NCBI GenBank assembly: GCA_035373905.1
Contig: DAOSOK010000033.1
Span: 1 to 64,000 of the forward strand
Source of the DNA: Candidatus Ozemobacteraceae bacterium
Lineage (GTDB): Bacteria > Muiribacteriota > Ozemobacteria > Ozemobacterales > Ozemobacteraceae
Length of the DNA stretch: 64,000 bases
Reading direction: 5' to 3'
This document shows, piece after piece, positions 50,332 through 59,159 of the stretch (its first letter is position 1; every line of letters starts with the position of its first letter). The notes under the pieces are model-generated. The model was not told the DNA's origin. It made no database searches and worked only from the letters and a program-made list of their open reading frames with translations. The position numbers and the translations under genes are program-made.

Positions 50332-53220
50332 ATGAACGTCGAAGGCGGTTCTCTCCCGGCCAGGCTTGTCCGATGGATCGCCGTCTGTGTGTTCTTTTTC
50401 GCGTTTCCGCTGTTCCTGATCAATCTGGGAATCCGGCACGCCTACGAACGGAACTGGAATCTCCACGCGGCGGCGGTCGCCCGGCGAACGGGCGACATCC
50501 TGGAGCGACTGCGCGCCAGAAGCGAGGAAACCGCGTTCGCCTACAGGGAGCTGAAACGACTTGGTGAGCGGATCGACGCATCCGCCGACCCGAAAAAAGC
50601 CGCCGCGGTTCTGTGCGAAAAATTGGAACGGCTGGCGCCCGGACTGTTCGAGATCTTCGTTGTCGATCACGGAAAATCGGTTATCTGGCCGCCCCGCCTT
50701 CCGATGGGGGTTTCGGCGTATCAGATCCGGCAGTTGTGCAGGAATATCGGAAGCGACGGCAGCGGGTTCGTCAACAAGGCGTTCCTGAAGAAAAATATCA
50801 ATCTGTTTACATACTTCATCAGCGACGCTCCGCCGTTTCTCGAACTCTCGTCGATGCCGATCCAGGAGCGCGTCGTGGAAGTCAATCCGGCGGGTCTCCG
50901 CACGTATTTCGGCTTCTGGTTCGGCAGGCGTGTCGGGCTTCTCGGGCTGATGAACAGAAACGCCTTGCGCAAATGGCAGTTCCAGAAACTCCTGATTGCG
51001 AAGGCAAACCGCAGGAAATCCGGAATCAGGTTCGGCATTTCCCGGTTCGGCGCCTCCTCGCCCGTCGCCGAATCGCGCGAGAGCCAACGGCGCCGGGAAG
51101 CGCTGGCTTGGCTCGAAGATTCCTCCGAAGACGCCTGGTGCGTACGCGATAACCGGCTGTTCATGAAACTCCCGCTCGACATGAACTGGCGGCTTTGGGG
51201 AGAGGCGGCTCTCGACGTGTCCCACCGGGGCGATACCGTCCTGTCGCGAAGCGGCGCGTTGTCCGTAATCCTGCTCCTTGGCCTTTCCGGCCTCAGTTTC
51301 GGCCTCTTCGTGGTCGGCTGGAAGGTGCCCATCGCCCTCCGGCTCAGGCTCATGGTGCTGTTCTCGATGGCGACGGGACTTCCGCTGTCCGGTCTGGCCG
51401 TCATCGGCTACGACAACCTTCAAAAGACCCGGGACGTTCTGGTCGAATCCGGACGGCGCCAGCTCCAGGAAAGCCTTCGGGCGATCGAAGGCGGCTTCCT
51501 CCGGTTCGGGCGGGGCTACGCCTCGCGCATGACGAGACTCCGGGACGAATGCTACCTGCCGGGGAAAGTGTTCGACGTACAGCGGTTTGCGGCCAAGCTC
51601 GGCCGAATGTCGAAGGAATTGCAGGCAAACACCCCCGTCGTCATCATGAAGTCTGGAGCGATGATCAGGCCGATCGCCCTGTCGGATCACAGCGGCGAGC
51701 GGGAAACCCTGCTCGAAGCCATCGGCACCGAGTTGATACGCCGATACAACCGGGCCGTCGGGATCCCCGAGGAGGAGAAGGAGAAGATCGTCTTCGCCTC
51801 GCTCATTCTGGACGACCGAACGGCGCGCAGGATGATGACGGGGGTCATCCGCGCGCGCGGCCAGGTGACGCATCTCAACTACGGCGACGGGGACAAGTTC
51901 ATGTACATGAATTTCATCCTCAACGCCTCCGGGGGCGCCGCCGGCGCGTTCTTCCTCACGTGGACGCCCCGGGATCTCGCCTGCAGATATCTGCGCGAGA
52001 ACATCCTCCACCGCCAGCGCCTCGTCCCGCACAGCCGGTTGTTCGCCGTTCACGACTGGCAGAAGAGTTACACGATTCCCGAGGGAGCGCACGGCGTCCC
52101 CTGGCTGAAACGCTTCGTCGAGCGGCTGCGATCGAGACGCACGGAACTATATGAGGAAATATCATTCGACGGCGCCAGGTGGCTCGTGGGCGGCGTCCCG
52201 GGGCGCGATCTCGAAGAATACTCGCTCATTCAGGCCCTGCCGCTCGATCGGCTGACGGAGTCCGTGGACGGACTGCGCTCGGACCTCCTGTGGGGCGGGG
52301 CGCTCTGCTTCCTCCTCTCGCTCGGCGTTGCGGCGGCCCTCGCGCGGCAGATCCTGCGCCCGGTCGCCGTGCTGACCTCGGGAGTCGATGCGATGCGTAA
52401 CGGGCGATATAGAACCCGGCTCCCGGTGCTCGACCAGGACGAATTCGGTTCCCTGACCGTCTCGTTCAACCAGGCCTTGGAACGGCTCGAGGAACTGTCG
52501 ACCGCGAAAGCCTTCCAGGAGCGCCTGTTCCCCGCCGATTCCCTCCTGGTCGGCGGAGCGTCCGTGACGGGCATTTGCCAGACGGCGACCGAACTCGGCG
52601 GGGATTATTTCGACTACTTCGATATCGGAGAGGGACGCATCGTGATCCTCATCGGCGACGTCGCCGGTCACGGCGCGGGCTCGGCCCTCCTCATGGCGAT
52701 GGCGAAGGGGTTCGTCTCGGTGGAGAGCCGGCGCGATCCCGACCCGGCCCGCGTGCTGACGGGACTCAACGAGATGATCTTCACGGCGATGAGCCGCCGG
52801 CTCATGATGTCGATGTCCTACGGTCTGCTGGAGGTCGAATCAGGCCTGCTCAGGATCTGCAACGCGGGACACTGCCCGCCGATGCTCGTCAGAAAAGGCG
52901 CGACGGCGGCCTCCGAACTCTCGACCGGCTTTGGATACCCGCTCGGAACACGGCGCAATGCCGTCTACCGGTGCGAGGAGACTCATCTCGAGCCCGGCGA
53001 CCGCGTCTGGTTCTTCACCGACGGTTTTCCGGAAACCATGGGCGTGGGTGATGAGCCGCTCGGCTATTCGGCTCTGGCCTCGCTCGTCGCCAGGGTCGAG
53101 GGGGCCGACGGCAGGTCGCGATGCCGCGAGCTGCATCGCACCTGCACGGCCTTCCGGGCCGGAAAGCCCCAAGCGGACGACATGACCTGCATCCTCCTGG
53201 AATACCGGGCGGGAGCGTGA
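50332..53220 (+). CDS. SpoIIE/RsbU-type PP2C phosphatase with transmembrane sensor and HAMP
   Basis: 962-residue signalling phosphatase. Layout: TM1 (about 13-36), a large probably extracytoplasmic region (37-300), TM segments near 305-330 and 336-362, a second sensor region (362-640, with FRLGRGYASRMTRLRDE-like helices and YLREN), TM near 645-670, HAMP (672-722), and a PP2C/SpoIIE domain (730-960) with the metal motifs ELGGDYFDYF (754) and LIGDVAGHGAGSALLMA, and FTDGFPE late. It should dephosphorylate the STAS protein encoded just upstream in the same operon. Two linked sensor regions are unusual. The ligand is unknown. Confidence 0.92.
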   Translation: MNVEGGSLPARLVRWIAVCVFFFAFPLFLINLGIRHAYERNWNLHAAAVARRTGDILERLRARSEETAFAYRELKRLGERIDASADPKKAAAVLCEKLERLAPGLFEIFVVDHGKSVIWPPRLPMGVSAYQIRQLCRNIGSDGSGFVNKAFLKKNINLFTYFISDAPPFLELSSMPIQERVVEVNPAGLRTYFGFWFGRRVGLLGLMNRNALRKWQFQKLLIAKANRRKSGIRFGISRFGASSPVAESRESQRRREALAWLEDSSEDAWCVRDNRLFMKLPLDMNWRLWGEAALDVSHRGDTVLSRSGALSVILLLGLSGLSFGLFVVGWKVPIALRLRLMVLFSMATGLPLSGLAVIGYDNLQKTRDVLVESGRRQLQESLRAIEGGFLRFGRGYASRMTRLRDECYLPGKVFDVQRFAAKLGRMSKELQANTPVVIMKSGAMIRPIALSDHSGERETLLEAIGTELIRRYNRAVGIPEEEKEKIVFASLILDDRTARRMMTGVIRARGQVTHLNYGDGDKFMYMNFILNASGGAAGAFFLTWTPRDLACRYLRENILHRQRLVPHSRLFAVHDWQKSYTIPEGAHGVPWLKRFVERLRSRRTELYEEISFDGARWLVGGVPGRDLEEYSLIQALPLDRLTESVDGLRSDLLWGGALCFLLSLGVAAALARQILRPVAVLTSGVDAMRNGRYRTRLPVLDQDEFGSLTVSFNQALERLEELSTAKAFQERLFPADSLLVGGASVTGICQTATELGGDYFDYFDIGEGRIVILIGDVAGHGAGSALLMAMAKGFVSVESRRDPDPARVLTGLNEMIFTAMSRRLMMSMSYGLLEVESGLLRICNAGHCPPMLVRKGATAASELSTGFGYPLGTRRNAVYRCEETHLEPGDRVWFFTDGFPETMGVGDEPLGYSALASLVARVEGADGRSRCRELHRTCTAFRAGKPQADDMTCILLEYRAGA

Positions 53221-53223
53221 CGC

Positions 53224-53337
53224 TTACCAGCCGAAGAAAACCTTCGCGCCTCCGATCAGGAGAATCGCGACGACGGCGAAGACGAGCTTGGCCTTGAGTT
53301 CGTTCGGGTCCTGTTGGTTCATATCGAGGTCGGACAT
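53224..53337 (-). CDS. 37-residue single-pass membrane protein
   Basis: A short open frame with GGAGG six bases from its ATG and no other gene on that strand in the gap. The peptide begins MSDLDMNQQDPNELKAKLV and continues with a hydrophobic helix FAVVAILLIGGAKVFFGW, ending right after it. The polar, acidic N-terminus followed by a C-terminal TM helix is the layout of small regulatory membrane proteins. It lies 3 bp after the stop of the convergent SpoIIE gene. It was found by reading the sequence directly. A promoter (TTGCAT-18-TATACT, 53508-53537) and a hairpin lie upstream. Confidence 0.65.
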   Translation of the reverse strand: MSDLDMNQQDPNELKAKLVFAVVAILLIGGAKVFFGW

Positions 53338-53429
53338 GGGAGCCTCCGTTCAGACAGCGTCTGCGCCGTTCGCGCCGGAGCGCAACGGTACGCAACGGGC
53401 TGGAGGCGGTCGTCTCGGTACAAGACAAA

Positions 53430-53458
53430 GCCGCCATCCGCGTTCAGCGAATGGCGGC
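53430..53458 (-). promoter_or_regulatory. Leader hairpin with following T-rich tract
   Basis: GCCGCCATCCGC pairs with GCGAATGGCGGC (one mismatch) around GTTCA; on the minus strand it is followed by TTTGTCTTG. In the 5' leader of the 37-residue gene it could be an attenuator; alternatively it ends transcription from ispH, 190 bases upstream. The gap 53338-53646 holds only this, the promoter below, and a repeated CGTTGCG near 53390. Confidence 0.45.
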
Positions 53459-53507
53459 CCGACCATTCTTACAGCCTTCGGATGAGAACCCGAACCCTTC
53501 ATCTTGA

Positions 53508-53537
53508 GTATAGCGTAAAACCTCTCCCGATGCAAGA
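53508..53537 (-). promoter_or_regulatory. Promoter-like site upstream of the small membrane protein
   Basis: On the minus strand, TTGCAT (53532-53537) and TATACT (53508-53513), with an 18-bp spacer; predicted transcript would carry a leader of about 165 bases. Confidence 0.5.
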
Positions 53538-53646
53538 GAGCCCGACAGAGCGAAGGTTCAGGGCCGGAAAAGTAAAAAATCGACTACGATATACAAGATC
53601 CGACGCCGGCGTGCTTCGGGACGGGGCGGAGCGCAGGTGAAAACGG

Positions 53647-54492
53647 TCAGGAGGAAAACGTTTCGAGGCGCTCGATCACGGACCGGGTGATCCAGGCCGG
53701 CGTCGATGCCCCGGCCGTGACGCCCACGGTTTCCGCGCCCCGGAAAAACGCGGGGTCGAGCTCGCCCGCCGTTTCGATGTGAACGGTGCGGACGCCTCTC
53801 GCTTCCGCGATCTCAGCGAGCCGTCGCGTGTTCGCACTGTCCCGACCGCCGACGACGACCATCGCATCGACCTCGGAAGCGAGCCGTTCCACCTCGGCCT
53901 GACGGTTGGATGTCGCCTTGCAGATCGACTGGACGATGCGGCAGTCGGCAATTCGTTCGGAAACGGCTTTCGCGATCAGGGCATACTGCTTTTCGTGAAA
54001 CGTCGTCTGGGCGATGACGATCGCTTTCGGCACCGCCGGGAGCGTTCCGACCTCCTCGACCGAGGAGATCACCAGGTGGTTGCCCGGGGCGAAACTCTGC
54101 AGGCTCAGGATTTCGGGATGACGCGGGTCGCCGACGATGACGACGAAATAGCCCTCTTCGGCTGCCTTCTTGATGCGATTCTGGCTCGAGACCACGTGGG
54201 GACAGGTGGCGTCGACGACCGTCAGGCCGCGCGCGCGCATTTCCCCGATCTCTTCGATGGGCATGCCGTGCGCGCGGATGATCATCGTGCCTTCGCCCAC
54301 CGGCCGCCAGTCGGCGATGCTCCGGACCCCTTTGCTTTCCAGTTCGGCGACGGCTTGCGGATTATGGATCAGCGGACCGCAGGTGTAGATCGGCTTCCCG
54401 TCACAAGCAGATTCCGCCGTGCGCAGCGCCATGTCGATGGCCCGTTGCACGCCCATGCAGAATCCCGCCGTCTTCGCGAGCTTGATGCGCAT
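53647..54492 (-). CDS. ispH: 4-hydroxy-3-methylbut-2-enyl diphosphate reductase
   Basis: Last enzyme of the MEP isoprenoid route; a [4Fe-4S] enzyme of 281 residues. The three cluster cysteines are present: C12 (GFCMGVQ), C97 (DATCPHV) and C191 (SICKAT). The active-site histidines H43 and H75, and the glutamate in HPEILS, are also at expected places. Late SANTRRL completes the substrate pocket. The gene appears single and divergent from the ferredoxin-like gene. Isoprenoids here would feed quinone and cell-wall lipid-carrier synthesis. Confidence 0.97.
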   Translation of the reverse strand: MRIKLAKTAGFCMGVQRAIDMALRTAESACDGKPIYTCGPLIHNPQAVAELESKGVRSIADWRPVGEGTMIIRAHGMPIEEIGEMRARGLTVVDATCPHVVSSQNRIKKAAEEGYFVVIVGDPRHPEILSLQSFAPGNHLVISSVEEVGTLPAVPKAIVIAQTTFHEKQYALIAKAVSERIADCRIVQSICKATSNRQAEVERLASEVDAMVVVGGRDSANTRRLAEIAEARGVRTVHIETAGELDPAFFRGAETVGVTAGASTPAWITRSVIERLETFSS

Positions 54493-54590
54493 CTTTCCAC
54501 CGCTTCCTTCCGGTAAGATGCCCCATCATAGCCGGTTCCCTCTTCCCTGCGCAACACCGCCCCTATCTGGCGAACGGACCGGGAACGAGG

Positions 54591-54596
54591 TATACT
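54591..54596 (+). promoter_or_regulatory. -10 box TATACT upstream of the ferredoxin-like gene
   Basis: TATACT lies 28 bases before the ATG at 54625. No convincing -35 hexamer is seen 17 bp upstream. Confidence 0.45.
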
Positions 54597-54624
54597 TTCC
54601 GGGAGATTGGATATCGGAGAGAAT

Positions 54625-55893
54625 ATGGCGCACCATACGATGAAAGGCGCCTACGCACGCCTGAGCGAACGCCTGAACCGGCATCCGCAGGGCGCGCCTC
54701 CATCCGACCTGCTTGCCGCCATTCTGCGCATGCTCGTATCGGAACGCGAGGCGGAGTTGATCTCGCTTCTGCCGCTCAGGCCCTTCACCGTCTCGGCTGC
54801 GGCCGGACGCTGGAAGATGGACGAGGCGGGCGCGGCGGGAGTGTTGAACGAGCTGGCGCATCGTGCCCTGCTGGTCGATATCCCGGGACCCGACGGCTTC
54901 GTGTATGTCCTGCCGCCCCCGATGGCGGGCTTTTTCGAGTTTTCCCTGATGCGCGTCCGGGATGACCTCGACCAGAAGGTGCTCAGCGAGCTGTTCTACC
55001 AGTATATCAACGTCGAGGACGAGTTCATCAGAAACCTCATCGTCGGCGGAACAACGCATATCGGCCGGGTCTTCGTCGACGAGGAGGCGCTGCCCCCGGG
55101 ACCTGCGCTCGAAGTTCTCGACTGGGAGCGCACCTCCCGCATGATCGCCGACGCGACGGCCATCGGCATCGGCACCTGCTACTGCCGCCACAAGATGGAG
55201 CATCTCGGAAAGGCCTGCGATGCGCCGCAGGAAACCTGCCTGACGCTGAACATGGTCGCCGACTCGCTGGTTCGGCACGGCCATGCGAAAGCCATCTCGA
55301 AAGACGAAGCCATGCGCGTGATCGGAATGAGCCGCGAGCATCACCTGGTCCAGTTCGGCGAGAACGTGCGCACCGGCGTGAACTTCATCTGCAACTGCTG
55401 CGGCTGCTGCTGCGAGGCGCTGGTCGGATTCAGGAAGTTCTCGGCGCTCACGCCGGTTCATCCCGCCCCGTTCCTTCCCGGACTTGCCGGTGACGGGCTG
55501 TGCCGGGCGTGCGGCCGGTGCGAGAAACTCTGCCCGGTGAACGCCTGGACACTGCATGACGGCCGGCCCCGACTGAATGCCGAACTCTGCCTCGGTTGCG
55601 GCGTCTGCGTGCGCGGCTGCCCCTTCGGCGCATTGCGCCTGTCGAGGCACGAGCGCGGCCCGATCACCCCGGTCGATACCGCCGAGCGGGTCGTTCGCAT
55701 GGCCGTCGAACGCGGCAAGCTTCAGAATTTCATCTTCGACAACCGGCTTCAGTTCAGCCACCGTGCGATGGCGGCCCTGATCGGCGCCGTCCTGCGCCTG
55801 CCGCCGGTGAAGCGGGCCCTGGCGACGAGCCAGCTCGGCTCAACCTACATCGACCGCCTCGTCGAGCTCTCCCGCATCCCGGTAAAAGAGTGA
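54625..55893 (+). CDS. Cysteine-rich 4Fe-4S dicluster protein
   Basis: 422 residues starting at ATG 54625 (TCGGAGAG upstream). The N-terminal third is helical, and resembles a winged-helix-like regulator (RPFTVSAAAGRWKMDEAGAAGVLNELAHRALL). Cysteine motifs follow: GTCYCRHKMEHLGKACDAPQETC, then FICNCCGCCCEAL (six cysteines in seven positions, C-N-C-C-G-C-C-C), then two classical ferredoxin [4Fe-4S] motifs, CRACGRCEKLCPV and CLGCGVCVRGCPF. It probably relays electrons or binds several clusters. I recognise the architecture from uncharacterised anaerobe proteins; no specific reaction can be given. Ends 10 bp before the convergent oleD. Confidence 0.75.
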   Translation: MAHHTMKGAYARLSERLNRHPQGAPPSDLLAAILRMLVSEREAELISLLPLRPFTVSAAAGRWKMDEAGAAGVLNELAHRALLVDIPGPDGFVYVLPPPMAGFFEFSLMRVRDDLDQKVLSELFYQYINVEDEFIRNLIVGGTTHIGRVFVDEEALPPGPALEVLDWERTSRMIADATAIGIGTCYCRHKMEHLGKACDAPQETCLTLNMVADSLVRHGHAKAISKDEAMRVIGMSREHHLVQFGENVRTGVNFICNCCGCCCEALVGFRKFSALTPVHPAPFLPGLAGDGLCRACGRCEKLCPVNAWTLHDGRPRLNAELCLGCGVCVRGCPFGALRLSRHERGPITPVDTAERVVRMAVERGKLQNFIFDNRLQFSHRAMAALIGAVLRLPPVKRALATSQLGSTYIDRLVELSRIPVKE

Positions 55894-55903
55894 GGAAGGC
55901 CCT

Positions 55904-56950
55904 TCACACTTCCTTCATCGCTCCGGATCTGATCCAGTCGGCGAGGCGCCGCATACCCTCCTCGATGCCTACGCGGGGCTCGTAGCCGAGGTCGCGGCGG
56001 GCGGCGGTCAGGTCGAACCAGTGGGCGGTCGACATCTCCCGCGCCATGAACCGGGTCAGCCGCGGTTCGCCGCTCAGTCGGAAGAGCCCATAGACGAGCT
56101 CCATCGCCCCGCCGATCAGCCAGCCTATCGTGGGTGATATAGAACGCGTCAGCGGCGGCAGGCCGGCGGCACCGATCATCATGTTCACGATGTCCCACAG
56201 GGGCCGCGGATCGCCGTTCGAGATGAAATACGCCTTGCCGGCGATGGGCGAGCCCGGCTCGAGCCGCTCCGCCGCAAGGATGTGGGCGTCGGCGGCGTTG
56301 TCGACGTAGACCGTGTCGACCTTGTTCTTGTTGTCGCCGATCATCACCAGCCGGCCCGCTTTTGCTGACGCGACCATGCGCGGCGCCAGGTGATTGTCGC
56401 CGGGTCCCCAGATCAGGTGCGGCCGCAGGGAAACCGTGGCGAGCTGCGGGCCGTTTGCGGCGAGCACGAGCTTCTCGGCGATCGCCTTCGTCTTCGGATA
56501 ATGGGTTTCATAGTGGTCGGAATACGGCACCGACTCGTTCGCGTTCTCCATGTCGTTCCCGTCGAAGACGACGCTCGGCGAACTGGTATAGACCAGCCGC
56601 CGGATACCGAGCTGTTTGCAGGCCTCGACGACGTTCGTCGTGCCGACGACGTTGGGCTTGTAATACTCGTCATACGAACCCCAGATGCCGGGCTTCGAGG
56701 CGACGTGAAACACGAGGTCGCACCCTCGGCACGCCTCGAGCACGGCGGCCGGATCGGCGAGATCCCCGTTCACGCACTCCACGCCCATCTGCTCGAGTTC
56801 CGGATACCGGCCCCGCGAAAAGCTCCGCACCGGCAGCCCCCGCTCGCGCAGCATCTTCACGATCGCCTTTCCCAGAAAGCCGCCGCCCCCGGTGACGAGG
56901 ATTTTGCGGGAGTCCTTCAGGCCCGGATGCGGTAATGGATCTGCGTTCAT
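55904..56950 (-). CDS. oleD: OleD, 2-alkyl-3-oxoalkanoate reductase
   Basis: NADPH-dependent short-chain dehydrogenase of the extended type: reduces the 2-alkyl-3-ketoacid made by OleA to the beta-hydroxy acid, in the head-to-head olefin pathway. The Rossmann motif TGGGGFLG is near residue 15; the catalytic tyrosine and lysine are in HYPKTKAIAE. I chose ATG 56950 (CCAGGAG upstream) over 57004; it gives 348 residues. The last gene of the ole operon; the closest other annotation would be an NAD-dependent epimerase/3-beta-hydroxysteroid dehydrogenase family protein. Confidence 0.92.
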   Translation of the reverse strand: MNADPLPHPGLKDSRKILVTGGGGFLGKAIVKMLRERGLPVRSFSRGRYPELEQMGVECVNGDLADPAAVLEACRGCDLVFHVASKPGIWGSYDEYYKPNVVGTTNVVEACKQLGIRRLVYTSSPSVVFDGNDMENANESVPYSDHYETHYPKTKAIAEKLVLAANGPQLATVSLRPHLIWGPGDNHLAPRMVASAKAGRLVMIGDNKNKVDTVYVDNAADAHILAAERLEPGSPIAGKAYFISNGDPRPLWDIVNMMIGAAGLPPLTRSISPTIGWLIGGAMELVYGLFRLSGEPRLTRFMAREMSTAHWFDLTAARRDLGYEPRVGIEEGMRRLADWIRSGAMKEV

Positions 56951-57125
56951 CTGGTTTCTCCTGGGAATGTTCTTCATCGGTTGACGTTCGTCGAAGAATA
57001 TCACGATTCAAATGCGTCGAGAAGAAAAACGGGCAGTCCCTTCAGGGACGGTGGTGCTGGATGAAAAAGATAGTTTCAAACGGTATGTGGCAGTACAAAA
57101 AATGCAGGAAGCGAATTCGGCATTG

Positions 57126-58799
57126 TCAGGCCGGTGATTGTGCGCGAACGATTTCTGACGCCCACAAGGCAAGCTGTTCGCGGCCGATCTTGGCGTTGTG
57201 CCGGACATCCACCGGAAAGGCGGGGTGGAAAAGAATTCGGGTGATGTCACGGGTATGGGAGTGCGTGGCGCCGAGCGCCCGCAACTCGGTTGCGAGGGCC
57301 GTTTCATCGAGGGCGCCGGCGCTTTTCTCGAGCTCGACGCAGAGGACGGGGGTCTGACTGCCGCGCGGGCCGATGCCGACCAGGGCGGTGCGGAACACCT
57401 TTGGATGCTGGTTAAAGACGGCCTCGCAGGGAATCGTGAACAGCGTGCGGCTGCCGGTCTCGACGCGATGTGCCTTCCGGCCGCAGAACCAGAGCCTTCC
57501 GGACGCGTCGATGCGGCCGCAGTCGCCCATGCGGTGCCAGATCGTCCCGTCGTCGGCGCGGATCTTCGCCAGCGCCGTCGCCTCGGGACGCTTGTAATAC
57601 TCGCGGGTGACGATCGGGCCGCTGACGGCGATCTCGCCGATCTCGCCGGTCGGCAGGACGAGGTCGTCGGACCAAGCCGGAATCGGATCGTCCGTGATGC
57701 GGATGATGCGGACGGTGACTTCCGGAACGGGGCGGCCGACGCAGGTGCCGCCGCCGCGCGCGGTTTCTGCGGCCGTCTCGCCGAGAATCTCGTGGCTGCC
57801 GATGCTGCTGACCGGAAGCGACTCGGTCGCACCATACGGCGTGTGGATCTGGGTCGATTCGGGAAGCATCTTCTGAAAGCGTGCCAGGACGTCGTTGCGC
57901 GCCGGCGCGCCGCAGGAGATGACCGTGCGGAGCGTCGGAAGCTTGATGCCGTGCGCTTCCCCGTAGCGGCTCAGGGTGTTGACGAGAGCGGGCGAGCCGA
58001 ACATCACGGTCGCCCCGTTGTTCTCGATCGCCTCGATCAGCTTCACCGGGTCGGCCTGGGCCGGCTTGGTCGCATCCATGTCGGGAATGACGACCGTCGT
58101 GCCGAGACAGACGTCGAGAAGTGCGAACAGCGGGAACGTGGCGAGGTCGACGTCGTGCTCGTCGAACCGGTATAGTTCCTGGATGAACCGCACCTGGTGG
58201 GTCAGGATGTTGTGGGTGTAGACGGCGCCCTTCGAGATGCCGGTGCTTCCGCTCGTGAAGAAAATCGCGCCCATCTCGTCGCCCATATCTTCGATGGGAA
58301 AGGGCGTCGCGTCGGCGTCGCGGACCTGGGCGAGCGTGCTGCCCCCCCAGAAGAGCCGCGTCCCTTTCGTCACGCAGATGCGGATCGAGGCAGGCGACCA
58401 GCGCAGGAGTTTGCGGGCCGCGTGCGCCTTCGTGACGCCAATGAACGCTTCGGGCGCGGCTTCGCCGAGACATTTGCCGAGATTGTGGATGCCGATGCCC
58501 GGGTCGATCAGCACGACCACCGCGCCGAGCTTGAACAGGGCGAACGTGACCGCGAAGAACTCGAGGCTCGGCGTCAGCATCAGCGCCGTCCGCATGCCGC
58601 GCCGGACGCCCAGCTTCTGCAGGCCGCGCGCGTATCTGTTGCTTTCCTCTTCGAGCTGACGAAACGTCAGATGGGTGTAGGAAACCCGGCCATCGCCGTC
58701 GCGACCGTGCGGGAAAACCACCGCCCGCTTGCTCGAAAGCCGTTCCGCCCAGTGCCGGACGAATGTCGCCATGTTGACGGGAGTGGTATGAATATTCAT
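57126..58799 (-). CDS. oleC: OleC, AMP-forming beta-lactone synthetase
   Basis: ANL-superfamily enzyme (557 residues) that turns the beta-hydroxy acid into a beta-lactone. AMP-binding motifs: IFFTSGSTGISKGAVYTH, YGATESLPVSSIG, and the late hinge GRLWFCGRKAHRVETGSRTL. The characteristic Ole form has CEAVFNQHPKVFRTALVGIG following. The N-terminus MNIHTTPVN lacks a ribosome site and is encoded within a TA-rich stretch (58790-58825). It lies after the CGGC gene (27-bp gap) and is separated from oleD by 175 bp without other features. Confidence 0.93.
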   Translation of the reverse strand: MNIHTTPVNMATFVRHWAERLSSKRAVVFPHGRDGDGRVSYTHLTFRQLEEESNRYARGLQKLGVRRGMRTALMLTPSLEFFAVTFALFKLGAVVVLIDPGIGIHNLGKCLGEAAPEAFIGVTKAHAARKLLRWSPASIRICVTKGTRLFWGGSTLAQVRDADATPFPIEDMGDEMGAIFFTSGSTGISKGAVYTHNILTHQVRFIQELYRFDEHDVDLATFPLFALLDVCLGTTVVIPDMDATKPAQADPVKLIEAIENNGATVMFGSPALVNTLSRYGEAHGIKLPTLRTVISCGAPARNDVLARFQKMLPESTQIHTPYGATESLPVSSIGSHEILGETAAETARGGGTCVGRPVPEVTVRIIRITDDPIPAWSDDLVLPTGEIGEIAVSGPIVTREYYKRPEATALAKIRADDGTIWHRMGDCGRIDASGRLWFCGRKAHRVETGSRTLFTIPCEAVFNQHPKVFRTALVGIGPRGSQTPVLCVELEKSAGALDETALATELRALGATHSHTRDITRILFHPAFPVDVRHNAKIGREQLALWASEIVRAQSPA

Positions 58800-58826
58800 A
58801 TAATAATAATCAGTATATTACACAAA

Positions 58827-59156
58827 TCAGTGCGTGTGTTCGAGAATGTTTACGGGCTTGTCGAGGTTTTCCTGGACGGCCTTGAGGATTTCCGCGTAGT
58901 GCGGGCAGGGAAACCCGATCGGCGTGCCGCGCTTCATGCAGGAAGCGAAGGCGATAGCTTCGACCCCGCGCTCGATCATCATGCTCACCCGTGGAACGAC
59001 ATTCTTTCCGGGACAGCCGCCGCAGGAGACGAACCCGGCGATCTCGCACGGCCCGTTTTCCTCGAACGCGCCCTTCCCGCGGGCGGCGAAAACGAAACAT
59101 GCCGAGCCCGGACACATGCTCTCCGTCTGCTGACAGCGGATGATGCCGACCTTCAT
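58827..59156 (-). CDS. CGGC-domain metal-binding protein within the ole operon
   Basis: 109-residue protein with the CGGC motif (FVSCGGCPGKN) and further cysteines in CQQTESMCPGSACF, ENGPCEIAG, FASCMKRGTPIGFPCPHY. It matches the CGGC-domain (predicted metal-binding, DUF1847-like) family. It sits between oleC and oleB, 3 bp from the oleB stop, so is cotranscribed. No such protein is a usual part of ole clusters. Function unknown; metal or redox sensing for the pathway is a guess. Confidence 0.8.
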   Translation of the reverse strand: MKVGIIRCQQTESMCPGSACFVFAARGKGAFEENGPCEIAGFVSCGGCPGKNVVPRVSMMIERGVEAIAFASCMKRGTPIGFPCPHYAEILKAVQENLDKPVNILEHTH

Positions 59157-59159
59157 GGG

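Noticed and set aside
50023..52092. About 690-codon open frame antisense to the STAS and SpoIIE genes
   Set aside because: Same artefact; the plus-strand frame has complete, recognised domains.
53440..53520. tRNA-like or riboswitch structure in the leader of the 37-residue gene
   Set aside because: No tRNA arms (no GGTTCGAATCC-type T loop or CCA end); the hairpin alone does not match a known class.
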